From NCBI RefSeq assembly GCF_902806685.2, contig NC_048552.1, positions 12,551,662-12,615,661 on the forward strand: a DNA stretch of 64,000 bases, given 5' to 3'. The position numbers and the translations under genes are program-made. The notes beneath the pieces are model-generated. The model searched no databases. It was given only the letters and a program-made list of their open reading frames with translations, and was not told the DNA's origin. The stretch comes from Maniola hyperantus (taxonomy: Eukaryota; Arthropoda; Insecta; Lepidoptera; Nymphalidae). Shown here in pieces: positions 32,911 through 43,806 of this stretch; position 1 is the stretch's first letter; every line of letters begins with the position of its first letter.

Positions 32911-33848
32911 ATACTATGTTTTGGACTTACATAACAAAATACGTCAAAATAATTTATAAATTGCGAAATTGTAGATACCTGCCTATATTTGTGTTTTGTT
33001 TGTGGTTTTGATTCATTCATTTATTCGTTCAAATTTCAAAATACCTAAATATTTAAATTGATTAGATACTTACTTTTAAATTTACACCACAGCACTCTTG
33101 AAACTCAGAACACTGTATTTACGATTCATGTTCACATTTAACTCTGACCATTCATAAGTAATATTATTATGATCGATATCCAATCGACTTTCTCAACGAC
33201 ACTTAAGTATAATTTTACCAAGAGTTTATTAAATCAATACATGATTCGAAACGTTAACATTAGTATAGAAAAAGAGGTAACTTTAAAATATTTATAAGGA
33301 GATACCAATCTAGTCGCGAGCGTGGAAACTGAGCGCCTGTTGAATTTTTTACCGCAATTATTTTATCGACACGTTGCTACTAAATGATCACAGGCGTTAT
33401 GGAATGTATGAATTTTAATTTTTAATAGAATTTGATGGGGGTTTTATAGGTTTAAATTTAAAATGGTTCAGTCTGTTATAATTTTAATAAAAGTCAGAGA
33501 CATGGTTTTTTGAACGCTTTGTGATGGTCGATGGGGGTTGTCCCGTCAAAGGCGATGATTTGACTGCCGGGCCAGCACCTGTAGCTGGATCGACCGTCGC
33601 GCGCTTGCGTGCCCCCAATGACGTAGAAAATCAGCCATAGAACTGCTTACTGATAGAAGTGTCGTTACAACGTGCGGATTTAATTTTTAACCGATATCAA
33701 TATTACCTATGTTATCAAATATTTTGTTGGGTTTCGATTTAATGCCGACAGTGATTGAAGAACTCTATTAAATATACTTAACTACAAAGACAAACATCGG
33801 GAGCGTCTGCAAAGACATTTAAACTTACCACTAACTACCCACAGTTTA
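32911..33848. other. Unassigned region between RasGRF and BTBD genes
   Basis: 33500-33650 is GC-richer ('gactgccgggccagcacctg', 'gatcgaccgtcgcgcgcttg') and could hold a non-coding RasGRF 5' exon or promoter; nothing decides it. No ORF supported. Confidence 0.4.
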
Positions 33849-33860
33849 TTTGTTGCTCAT

Positions 33861-34130
33861 TCTACACATTCCTATATCTGTGCACCTCCTTAATTACTCA
33901 GAAGGTGGTAAAGAGGCAATAAAGTAGCTGCCAGCCTGTGCTGTCTTTGTACGGGCGGGGGAAGAGATGACTGAACGATTTTACTATTCATTTATTGCCA
34001 GTTCTACACATTCCTATGTCTGTGCACCTACTTTACTACTTAGAAGGCGATAAAGAGGCAATAAAGCAGCCGCCAGCCTGCGCTGTCTTTGTACGCGAGG
34101 GGGAGGAGATGACTGAACGAAGTTACTATT
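33861..34130. repeat. Two-copy tandem duplication, 142 bp period
   Basis: 'tctacacattcctat' recurs at 33861 and 34003, and 'gataaagaggcaataaag' and 'gctgtctttgtacg' repeat with the same spacing. About 90% similar. Confidence 0.85.
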
Positions 34131-34334
34131 TTATTTACTTATATTTTTTTATTTATTTATTCACGTATATTACAAGCTAGCCCTTGTACCTACCAGAATG
34201 GTACGATGCCGTGCAGAAATTAGTTGACGGTACCTAATTATGCCCTTTAACATTGAAAAGATAAATAATTTGTAAAAAAATCTGTACAGAATTACAGATT
34301 GATATAAAATCTAAACGACATACAATATTTATAA

Positions 34335-34490
34335 GTACGCGACATGTCGAAATGGCAATCGGGGTGACGCCCCGCACACCCGCACTGCCCCCACGCTAAC
34401 CCAGTACGGGATAGCGCGGGTGACGTGCGGGTGTGCCAGGCGTCTCCCCGCCCTATACCCCAATTGCTGTTGACTTGTCGCGAACTATAC
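34335..34490. mobile_element. GC-rich TIR element, copy 1
   Basis: Ends 'gtacgcgacatgtcgaaatg' and 'gacttgtcgcgaactatac' are complementary; interior 'gatagcgcgggtgacgtgcg'. Other copies: 47713-47854, 53122-53278, 62667-62811. Confidence 0.85.
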
Positions 34491-35013
34491 ATAATATAAT
34501 AAAACAATATTGAGTAGGCAAGGTTAAATACCTATGTAGTTAGGTACATTCTGATTAAATTTAATTTACAGTTTGCACGTGGCCTTCCAACATCAATTGT
34601 TTTGCACTATTATTAGCTACCTAAACGCCAAAGTCATGGCCCTGCGTTTTCTCCGCAGTTCGCTTGCAACCATTAACAAGTTGAAAAATTAGTACCTAGG
34701 TACCAGAGCTGCAGTCACTTATAAAAAAAATATCTGTCAATGTCAACGCCTTTAGACAAACGTCAATTTGAAAAATTGAACGTCAAAATGAGAAAATTTT
34801 ATCGAAGTTGGAAACCGTCTAATAAATAAATCTGAGAAATAAATACTTACACAAACGTTCAAAGAAATTAAATCAAATTAACCAAATTGATTTCTCGTAA
34901 CTCGATCTTTTCACATTGAATGTACCAGAATCGAGTCGTAGTTCAATTCGGAAGGAAAATTTTAATCGACCGGTGTTCGTGTAATGTGTGAAAAAAGTTA
35001 ATAAATCGTAGCT

Positions 35014-38000
35014 ATGGCTTCTGGTTTCCAGAATGATATTGTGAATAGACTGTTAAATGCGCGGCTGGAGGAGGGGGCGAGTGGCGAGGAGCACCCCCCA
35101 CAGAATATGCTTCCTTCGAACAGGCAGGCGCGAGGAAATCATAATGACGAAGAAGGCCACGCTTCCTCATCAGCTATAGAGAACTTACAGCCATCGAACA
35201 ACTCAGGCGGGCGCCTCCATAACTGGCAAGCGACGAAAACTACAGTTAAAGAGCGTTTATCATTTTTATTTAACAACGAAATTTTATCAGATGTTCATTT
35301 TATAGTAGGCAAAGATGCAAATCAGCAAGTTATTCCTGCACACAAATTCGTGCTATCTGTAGGCAGTGCAGTGTTCGACGCAATGTTCAACGGAGTATTA
35401 GCGACGAAAGCAGAAGAGGTTGAGTTACCTGACGTTGAACCGGCAGCATTTTTACACTTGCTAAAATTTTTGTACTCTGATGAAGTTCGAATTGGGCCAG
35501 AGAGCGTGATGACAACACTTTATACTGCTAAGAAATATGCTGTAGCAGCATTAGAAGAGCATTGTGTGGAGTTTCTAAAGGTTAATTTGGGTACAGACAA
35601 TGCGTTTTTGCTGTTAACTCAAGCAAGGTTGTTTGATGAGCCGCAGCTGGCTGCGTTGTGCTTAGAGATGATTGATAAGAATACTACAGACGCGTTAAAT
35701 GCGGAAGGGTTCACGGATATAGATCAGGACACTTTGAATGCTGTTTTGGAAAGGTATGATTTTTATACATCTGTTTATCCTACAAAATCAAAGAGTTCCT
35801 GTATAATTTTTAAAAAACTTTTTTCCATGTCAACAAAGTCACAGGCATTGTCTAGTAATATTATAAATTTATAATTTATAACTGAGAGTTTGGATGTAGA
35901 CTCCTTAAGGCTGCACACTATAATGACTAAACTGATTTGTCTGAGGGATGGAGAGAGCTTATATGACCTAAATTAACACAGGCTACTTATATCTTTGAAA
36001 ATCAAAGAGTTCCTGCAGGATTAAAAAAATCTATATCCATGCAGACGAATTCACAGGCATCTGGTAAAAACGTAGATAGAGTAATAAATGTAGATACAGG
36101 AACGTTTGCTTTCTCATTCACACTAAAAAGAGAGCACAGATAAAGTTACTAATGTGATAAACAGAGATGCAGCTAACCTATTTTTTGCCCCTTATCGTGT
36201 AACCGGTTTTGTTCAAAAATACATACAAGGAATGCAACTTTAGTTGCAAAACAAACCATGAGAATTCATGGCGTAATTGTATTTCTCATTAGTTATTTAC
36301 TTGTTTTCACATAAAAAATGTTTAATACAAATATTGTTGATCGGTTAATACAAATATTGACTACTAAACAATGGTAATAATTGTCGTGTTATTCATCATT
36401 ACGTCGTGCTATCGCTATCTCATACGCGGTTACACAGTAGTTCAATCTACCTTTATTACTCTATCTACCGGTAAAAAGTATTTTCAAAAAATAGTAAATA
36501 TTCTCTGACATAAAACCTAAGAAAAAAAATCTAGCATTATCATTATCTTGGTAATTTTTTTACCAAGATAATGATAATGCTAAAAATTTTTTTGTTTTAC
36601 TGGCAAAATATTAAAAATTCCCCCTAATTCGAGCTTTATAGTTATCCATATCCATACTAATATTAGAAATGTGTAAGTGTGTCTGTTTGTCTGTCTGCTA
36701 GCTTTTCACATCCTATCTTTTAAACCGATTTTGATGAAATTTGGTATAGAGATAGCTTGCATCCCGAGGAAGGCCATAGGCTACTTTTTAATCTTGGAAA
36801 ATTAAAGTCTTCCCATGGGATTTTTAAAAACCTAAATCCACCTGTACGAAGTCGCGGGCATCATCTAGTGACATATATTTATTGATTCATCCCTTCTCTT
36901 TCAGAGATACCCTCCGCATTCGAGAAGCAAAAATCTTCGCCGCAGTCTTACGCTGGTCGGAGGCCGAATGCATACGGCGTCAATTACCAGTCACTCCCAA
37001 CAACCAGAGAATGGTCCTCGGCAGAGCCTACCACGCCATACGCTTCCCCCTAATGTCTGTCGAGGAATTTGCCATGGGGCCTGCTCAAAGTGGGCTGCTA
37101 GATGACCGAGAGATAGTCCAGTTATTTCTATACTTTACGGTTAATCCAAAACCGAACGTAGGCTTCCTAGATACACCAAGATGTTGTATGACGGGCAAAG
37201 AGCTGACGGTTAATCGGTTTTCTCAAACAGAATCTCGTTGGGGGTATAGTGGCACTACGGATAGGATTAGGTTTAATGTGGACCAGAGGATCTTTGTTGT
37301 TGGATTTGGACTGTACGGATCCTATTTTGGCCCAACGGAATATGAAGTTCACTTACAGGTAAGTTGTTTTTACAAAATGAGCGAAACGCGTCGGCGAGCT
37401 ATCCAAATACATTCTAAAAGACGATTGAGTAATAAATACTTTTCTACTTTTGGAGCCCATACCTTTCAAAAGGCACATTAATGACAGAATGACCTTTGAC
37501 CCTCTATGATAAATTAGGTTGCTTTTGTAGGCCTATGCCTTTCAATTGTACTAAATACTACCAATGTTTTTGTCTCCTGTACCCTCAATCATTGACAAGT
37601 CAATAGTTGCAAAAAAAGTTTATTCAAAATAGGTATTAAATTAGGTACACTTTTTGATAGACGGTTGTTGCATTTGTAAGATGACAGGTAAACACAAAAA
37701 GTGTATATAATTTCAGATAATCCACCAAGCAACAAAGAAAGTATGTGGTTCCAACACGACCACCTTCTGTTGTGACGGCACCGACGACACCTTCCGCGCG
37801 ATGTTCAAGGAGCCCGTGGAGATCCTGCCCAATACTTCCTACATAGCCAGCGCCAAACTTAAGGTAGACCCCTTAGATAAAGTATAGCACCTTTGTGAAG
37901 AAATATGGGTGATAATTAAACAGATTTCTATTTAATAGCAAGTTACGGATACAGCTATCCTTACCTATCTATATAAAACCCAGGCATCGCCGGGGGACCT

Positions 38001-39793
38001 AACATGTCGTCCAGCAGCCCAGCTACGTGTGGAAATATGCCATCTCATCAGGTTCCGGCACATAGAGTCATCAAGGTCTGCAGCCACCTCTGTACGTGAT
38101 CTCTGGTGCTAACCGACCACAGAACGGTAGAGGGGAAATCGATATAAAATCGATAGAGTTAGCATAAGTAGTATTTGTAATTTAGATAAGATAGTTAAGT
38201 AAAGGCCTTCGTGTCCCAACGTCGACACGAATGTCCTAATTAAATCATTTTCGTAACCAAAAAGGACTTCTACCTTCAACCCCCGCTCCAGGTAGCCGCC
38301 CTTACGTAACTAGCATTATTCGCCTCTAAATATTGTCCTCTGACTTACTAATGCCCGGTTTCTGAACTCGCCAGTTATGTTCTCATTAGCTATTGGTTCA
38401 ATAAAGTTATGTATAGGATAAACGTCGGTTAACTGTCCATGCGTTTCTGAATACAACAATAACTATGAAACCGATAACCAGTTCATTATTCTGTCGCTAG
38501 ATGGGTCCATTCCAGGAAACGAGTTTGAAATGCATATTATTCTTTTATTTCGCCATCAATACTAGTTTTATTAATAAAAGTATTTTTTTCTATGCCAAAT
38601 AAGTGGCTAAACACTGTTTTTGCAAAGTAACAAACAACTCACTATTAAAATATGTACTTTTTAATCTAAAATTACGCAAACCATGAACTACCTATTGACA
38701 GATGAAACGTCAAATAACTTTATGGAATCGATAAACGGCGCACGTTGGTCAGTTACGTTTGAACTGAGTTTATCTTGCATTGCGTTGTTCAGGAACGCAC
38801 TGTCTCGAGTTATTACACCAATAGCGCTATTGAATAGATAAACCGTCATTAAAAGTACCTCAGAAACCGGGCATCAGTCAGGCACTAGAATGCCCACTAC
38901 ACACGGTCGACTAGTCACCTAGCGACTCAGTCGACGGTGATCGTTAGAATCTTAATATTATATAGCCGCCGTGAAGTCGCCGTGTGTATTGCGGCGACTG
39001 TCATCGGACCACCTTTTCAGTTGTTTTCCTTTTGGTGTTATATCATGGAATCCATTCAAATTTTGTTATCTGCCTCAGGTCAGCTTGCTTCTTGTCTCTT
39101 CTTTTGTATCCAAGGATACTCCTTTCCATGCTGCTCTGACACCTTCTCAATTTGTGATGGAGTTTCTCTGTCATATACCATGTTTGGCAGCCATAAGTTA
39201 TAAGACAATCGGCAACCTCGTCATGGACATCAGCTAGTAACAATCAATCAATCAATCAATCAGCCTGTTTGCGTCCACTGCGGGACATAGACCTTCCCTA
39301 GAGCGCGCCACCACACACGATCCTCTGCCTTCCTCATCCACCCACTTCCCGCTACCTTCTTAAGGTCGTCAGTCCAGCGGGTTGGAGGTCGTCCCATACT
39401 GCGCTTGTCGATGCGCGGTCTCCACTCCAGAACGCGTCTGCCCCAGCGGCCGTCGGTTCTGCGACAGACGTAGCCTGCCCACTGCCACTTCAGCTGGCTA
39501 ATTTGTTGAGCTATGTCAGTCACTTTGATGTTCCGACGGATTTCCTTGTTGCGGATTTTGTCCCTCAGAGAGACACCCAACATAGCTCGCTCCATAGCAC
39601 GCTGAGCTAGTAACAAATAACTATTTTCTTCCAGGGCACTGACTCATACTACGGCACGCGCGGCTTGAGGCGCGTCACCGTGGACTGCAACAACGGGGAG
39701 AAGGTCGTGTTCCAGTTCTCGTACGCCGCCGGCAACAACAACGGCACCTCCGTGGAGGACGGCCAGATCCCCGCCGTCATATTCCATATCTAA
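35014..39793 (+). CDS. BTBD2: BTB-BACK-PHR adaptor, BTBD1/BTBD2 type, complete in four exons
   Basis: Exons 35014-35753, 36905-37358, 37717-37863 and 39635-39793 join to 499 codons plus stop, all with GT/AG borders (AG|GTATGA, CAG|GTAAGT, AAG|GTAGAC; acceptors 'tctctttcag', 'atttcag', 'ttcttccag'). N-terminal low-complexity tail (1-80), BTB domain (about 82-190, [36 protein letters not shown]), BACK domain (about 195-300, [20 protein letters not shown]), PHR domain (about 340-499, [52 protein letters not shown]). The PHR sequence follows BTBD1/2 rather than BTBD3/6. In the family the BTB domain binds Cullin-3 and PHR binds substrates; BTBD1/2 also bind topoisomerase I in vertebrates. Introns hold repeats (intron 1 repeat A and a hairpin; intron 3 TIR element and LINE). 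The symbol could equally be BTBD1. Confidence 0.95.
36532..36582. repeat. Perfect 22 bp hairpin in BTBD intron 1
   Basis: Arms 36532-36553 and 36561-36582 are exact complements ('tagcattatcattatcttgg' plus 'ta'), loop 'atttttt'; A- and T-tracts extend it imperfectly. Confidence 0.95.
36640..36870 (-). mobile_element. Repeat A-related copy in BTBD intron 1
   Basis: 'catactaatattagaaatgt', 'aaaccgattttgatgaaatt', 'ataggctactttttaatctt', ending 'gtacgaagtcgcgggcatca', 35 bp before the exon 2 acceptor. Confidence 0.8.
37975..38345. other. Unidentified intronic segment, possibly LTR-derived
   Basis: 'atctatataaaacccaggca' looks like a core promoter and 'ctaattaaatcattttcgta' like a poly(A) region, as in an LTR, but no partner LTR or TSD is visible. 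Confidence 0.3.
38352..38873. mobile_element. TIR element, 522 bp, in BTBD intron 3
   Basis: Exact 14 bp TIRs 'tgcccggtttctga' (38352-38365) and its complement (38860-38873). Subterminal 'ggataaacgtcgg'/'agataaaccgtc' echoes the symmetry. No ORF; no clear TSD. Confidence 0.8.
39040..39618 (-). mobile_element. Two RTE-type LINE 3' fragments in BTBD intron 3
   Basis: 39260-39618 reads [53 protein letters not shown]; 39040-39240 reads [18 protein letters not shown]. Between them a (CAAT)n tract marks the 3' tail. Antisense to the gene; ends 16 bp before the exon 4 acceptor. Confidence 0.88.
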
Positions 39794-39800
39794 TGTGATC

Positions 39801-39925
39801 GTTCAATCCATCAGCCACTGCTGGACATAGACCTTTTCAAGAGCGCGCCACTGAACACGGTGCTCCGCCTTCCTCATCCACCCACTTCCCGCCACCTTCA
39901 GCTCATCGGTCCAGGTCTTCTCTGT
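39801..39925 (-). mobile_element. RTE-type LINE tail in the BTBD 3' UTR
   Basis: 'atccatcagccactgctgga', 'ttcctcatccacccacttcc' in antisense, starting within about 8-15 bp of the stop codon. Confidence 0.8.
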
Positions 39926-41084
39926 TCGTGCATACGTGGTTGGCGTAATGCAAGATCTCGTACTAAGCACACAGAACTGTGTACACAGTAAAATGAACTA
40001 TGAAATATAAAGCTCCGAAATCAAAATGTATACGAAATCAAATATAAATCATAAATATTTTTTCGCATAAAATCATCACAAGGAAACGTAAAATGTGACG
40101 CTTCTTTGATCGAAACATATCATGTCCAGTTTTGGATTTTGAAAGATTTTCTTATGGGCTTAAAGCCGACCGCATATTGGTAATAAATTTTTGGAAATCT
40201 CATCCCCTCACCGATTTTCAAAAATTCCACTCGAGCAAAGCCAGGGCGGGGCAGGTCAGCTAGTTGTAGCTAGTTTTTTTTTAATGTAGAATAGCGGTTG
40301 GCTGCAATCAGACCTGCTGTCAAGTGATGATGCAGCCTAAGATGGAGTGTGCTTGCCTAGAAGATGCCTATTCACTCTTGACTTAAAGGTATTATAAATT
40401 AAAAGTCGAGGGGAAATCTGATGCCCAAAGATCGTTTCATATCCTAGAAAAATTAAATTATAAATGTGAATAACTTTCATTAAGAAATATCAAGGATAAG
40501 TATTTTTTTTGTGTGACGTCATTTGTGTGTACCGTAATCGCCCAGCTATTCAAAATACCTTAATTTTGAATTATCGTGGGCTGGAACGTTTTTCACAAAA
40601 TAATTTTATGCTCGCAAAACTACGCCTGATTCTATCAGTATTAATACTATCTAATATATGTATTTATCTGTTCTAATGCATAAAATCTGATTGTGACTTT
40701 TCCTTCTTGAAAATAGAAATTATGTATTAGGTAGATATTCGTGAATATAATATATTATGTATAAATAGACAAAATATACCAATCTGTGACTTATGAAATA
40801 CATCAATATTTTTATAATGAAACTAAACAGTGCCAAAATATTTTTTTTTTGATTAAATTTATGTCAAAGCAACTAAAAGGCGTTATTCCATACAAATAAA
40901 AAAAAGTAAATATTCCCAAATATTGCAAAGAACAGTTTTTTTAATTTAATATTTTTACGGGGATTTTCATGTATATGCTGTAATGAGGTGTAACCCCCAT
41001 TGTTACACAATACACACTAAATAAAAATCAAAAAGTATGAATAAATCTAAAATTATATCAATTTGAGGGAAAAACTAACTTTAC
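39926..41084. other. No gene recognised; LINE-tail remnant at 40270-40445
   Basis: 'gcttgcctagaagatgccta' and 'ttcactcttgacttaaaggt' are LINE-tail sequence. The remainder is AT-rich with no feature. Confidence 0.5.
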
Positions 41085-41268
41085 CTACTTTCCTGCCAAA
41101 ATTATCAAACATTACTGAAAATAAAGTTGAATTTAAATTTAGTTCATCCGTTAGAGCTTCTCTCAAATAAAATTGTGATTGTGAGCACAGTTCCATTGAT
41201 GACCTGAAATTAAAATGAGGAGACAAACAAATTACAATAGAGAAAATTACTAAATAAAAGTAAGCCAT
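41085..41268 (-). CDS. Candidate first exon of a secreted protein (partial)
   Basis: From an ATG with good context (AAAAAATGG) it encodes 61 residues: a signal peptide (MAYFYLVIFSIVICLSPHFN) then SSMELCSQSQFYLREAL, DELNLNSTLFSVMFDNFGRK, ending at donor G|GTAAAG (phase 1). Inside it 'ttttaatttcag' is also a usable acceptor, so it could instead be an internal exon from 41206. The Cys, YL and MFD spacing weakly recalls the N-terminal domain of nose-resistant-to-fluoxetine-type acyltransferases. No following exon was found to the left, so it may be a relic. Confidence 0.35.
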
Positions 41269-41530
41269 TTTTTCAAAACTGTCTGTCAGACATTCTGAAA
41301 TCATTTTAGTAATTCATACATTTTGAAAAAGTTAAGACGAGTTAGACCACTTTCTCACTCGGTAGGAATTGTTGTTTCTAGTCAAATTAAGAAAAATGAA
41401 TCTACAACTTAAATAATTAATTGTAGGTACACTGACTTGGTCCTAGAAGTTTTTTTATGTTACTACATCATACATATTTAATACACAGCGAAAGATCGCT
41501 CATGAGCAGTTTACCAGAATCTAAACTCAA

Positions 41531-41850
41531 GTTGCGACTCTGGTGAATTAGGAATTATGTGAGTTGCGAATCTGGTGAATTGAGAATCATGTGAGTTGTG
41601 AATCTGGTGAATTGAGAATCATGTGAGTTGCGAATCTGGTGAATTGAGAATCATGTGAGTTCCGAATCTGGTGAATTGAGAATCATGTGAGTTGCGAATC
41701 TGGTTAATTGAGAATCATGCGAGTTCCGAATCTGGTCAATTGAGAATCATGTGAGTTTCGAATCTGGTGAATTGAGAATCATGTGAGTTTCGAATCTGGT
41801 GAATTGAGAATCATGTGAGTTTCGAATCTGGTGAAATGAGAATCATGTGA
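41531..41850. repeat. Minisatellite: 10 copies of a 32 bp unit
   Basis: Unit contains 'gaatctggtgaattgagaat' and 'catgtgagtt'. Exactly ten 32 bp units without indels; variation is mainly at one position after 'gagtt' (g, c or t). Confidence 0.95.
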
Positions 41851-42001
41851 GTTGCATATTTATGAGCCGCACCTAATCAATTTAAAAAGACCCTTTGCAT
41901 TTAGACCATTTCAATTTAAAGCCCATGGTGGTCTAATATTATAGTCATTTTGAAGATGTATGATGTAGAAAAAACAATCAATACTCTAGCCGCAGATAGA
42001 A

Positions 42002-42234
42002 GTTAGTATAGGGCTCTTTTTGTTACGTAATCTCATACAAATGACAGAGACAGAAATCTCAGTGGGCGTTAACCATTTTGAATCACCAACCAATCACACA
42101 CAAAAATGTTTTTGAAAAACATTCGAAATTCAATTCGAAAACAGTTTCGTTTGTGATTGGATTGGTGGCTCAAAATGGTTGACGCCCCTTGAGATTTTCG
42201 TCTCTGTCATTTGTACGAGAGAGCCCATACTAAC
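42002..42234. mobile_element. Fold-back MITE, 233 bp
   Basis: Ends 'gttagtatagggctct' and 'gagcccatactaac'. The arms stay complementary for about 100 bp each ('aaatgacagagacag', 'accattttgaatcaccaacc', 'caatcacacac'). A fragment lies in the 3' UTR at 28833-28910. Confidence 0.88.
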
Positions 42235-42550
42235 ATTTTTCCGTAGATAGAGTATAGATAGAGATAAAAAATTTGCTAGTAAAAATAAATGTTCCTTTTA
42301 AATTTCTCCACGAAACCATTAAGGCGTTCTATAGAGCGTATTTTGACTTTGCACAGACTTAAGACTGTTAAAACGAGACAGCGTTATATCGCTCACATAA
42401 ATCTGTCTCTTTTTGACCCTGACTTATCTATTTATCTATCTATATCTTATTAGAAATATACTTTTAACAATCGACGCATGTTATGGTAGGGCGTTGTAGA
42501 TTATGTTTCTAACATTATTCTGCATCGACCATAAATTGTTTTTTTATACT
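42235..42550. other. No gene recognised
   Basis: Contains 'ttctatagagcgtattttga' type repeat sequence, also present at 16660, 25070 and 53730. Confidence 0.5.
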
Positions 42551-42554
42551 TAAA

Positions 42555-42775
42555 CTAGCTTATGCTCGCGACTTCGTCCGCGTGGACTACACAAATTTCA
42601 AACCCCTATTTCCCCCCCTTAAGGGTTGAATTTTCAAAAATCCTTTCTTAGCGGATGCCTACGTCATAATAGCTATCTGCATGCCAAATTTCAGCCCGAT
42701 CCGTCCAGTAGTTTGAGCTGTGCGTAGATCAGTCAGTCAGTCAGTCAGTCACCTTTTCCTTTTATATATTTAGAT
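42555..42775 (+). mobile_element. Repeat B copy
   Basis: 'agcttatgctcgcgacttcg' to TCAG units and 'ccttttatatatttagat'. Confidence 0.9.
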
Positions 42776-43169
42776 AATAGATATAGTCCGTACAAAATGA
42801 CTTTTCACGCGCTATTTTAACTCGATAGGTTAACTGCCATGTCAAAGTACAGCTGTTCACCTTTAAAATAAGGACTAAAATCGTACTTTTGAATAAAACT
42901 TGACCAATAAAGTTAAAATGGCGCGTGAAAAGTCATTTTTTATGCATTATATTGTACTAGATTGGAATTGAACTGTGTATGTAGTGATAATAATAATTTT
43001 ACTATTATTTATTTACTAAGTAATAATAATAATAAATGATAATATGTATTTTTCAAAGTTTTGTAATTGTATAGAGGAATTCATTTAGATGTCTAATAAA
43101 TGATAATTCTTGTAAATAGATTGAGTTTTATTTTACAATTTCCGCATAATATACCTATATTCGATGTCA
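42776..43169. other. Fold-back sequence, no gene
   Basis: 'aaaatgacttttcacgcgct' (42797) and 'ggcgcgtgaaaagtcatttt' (42921) are complementary ends of a small TIR element of about 145 bp; AT-rich beyond it. Confidence 0.6.
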
Positions 43170-43425
43170 AAAAAACCGGTCAAGTGCGAATCGGACTCGC
43201 ACGCCAAGGGTTCCGTACCGTCGTACAAGAAATAACACTTTAATTTTCATGGCGACTATTTTGAAATTTTTATTATTTGTTATAGCGGCAATAGAAATAC
43301 ACATTCTGTGATAATTTCAACTCTACCTATTACGGTTTATGAGATTCAGCCTGCTGACAGATAGACGGATGGATGGACAGCGGAGACCTTCCGTTAGCAC
43401 CCTTCAGGTACGGAATCCTAAAAAC
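43170..43425 (+). mobile_element. Repeat C, full copy 1
   Basis: 'ggtcaagtgcgaatcggact', 'agggttccgtaccgtcgtac', 'ctgctgacagatagacggat', ending 'ggtacggaatcctaaaaa'. Confidence 0.88.
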
Positions 43426-43806
43426 TCATTAAAACCTATAAAAAGATTGTTAAAAACTAAGGGCCTATGCAGACGAGAGACTTGTTCACGGAAGACCAAA
43501 GTCCGTCGTCTTACTACGGTTTTTAACCGACTTCCAGAAAGGAGGTGGTTCTCAATTAGGTCCGTTTTTTTTAAATGTATGTAGGTACCTACACCGATTT
43601 TTCCGAGGTTTCTAGACCGATTTGCAAAATTTTTTTTTAATCAACGGGATGTTATTGGTCATAATTCTAGTCCATAGTGTGCGTTATGCGATGCAGTTTT
43701 TATTTTAGTCCTTCACGGATAATAGGCCAGTCTCTGCGCAGGTATATCCAAAATCTCCATTTTTTAAATATATGGCCTTCATGCTTGTTTTGTTTGTGTA
43801 GGTATG
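43426..43806. other. Region after KATNAL2 stop codon
   Basis: 43515-43665 carries the 'ttaaccgacttccagaaagg' dispersed repeat. A KATNAL2 poly(A) signal is not obvious. Confidence 0.5.

Noticed and set aside
33500..33650. GC-richer stretch as a coding exon
   Set aside because: No frame gave a recognisable protein or convincing splice sites.
39260..39616. 118-codon ORF as a host gene
   Set aside because: It is the C-terminal fragment of an RTE-type LINE sitting in a BTBD intron.
35014..39793. Assigning the BTB-PHR gene to BTBD3/BTBD6 (lute)
   Set aside because: The PHR sequence ([25 protein letters not shown]) follows the BTBD1/2 branch, not BTBD3/6.
41531..41850. Regular 32 bp repeats as a CRISPR array
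   Set aside because: Units abut directly with no spacers, and the genome is eukaryotic; it is a minisatellite.
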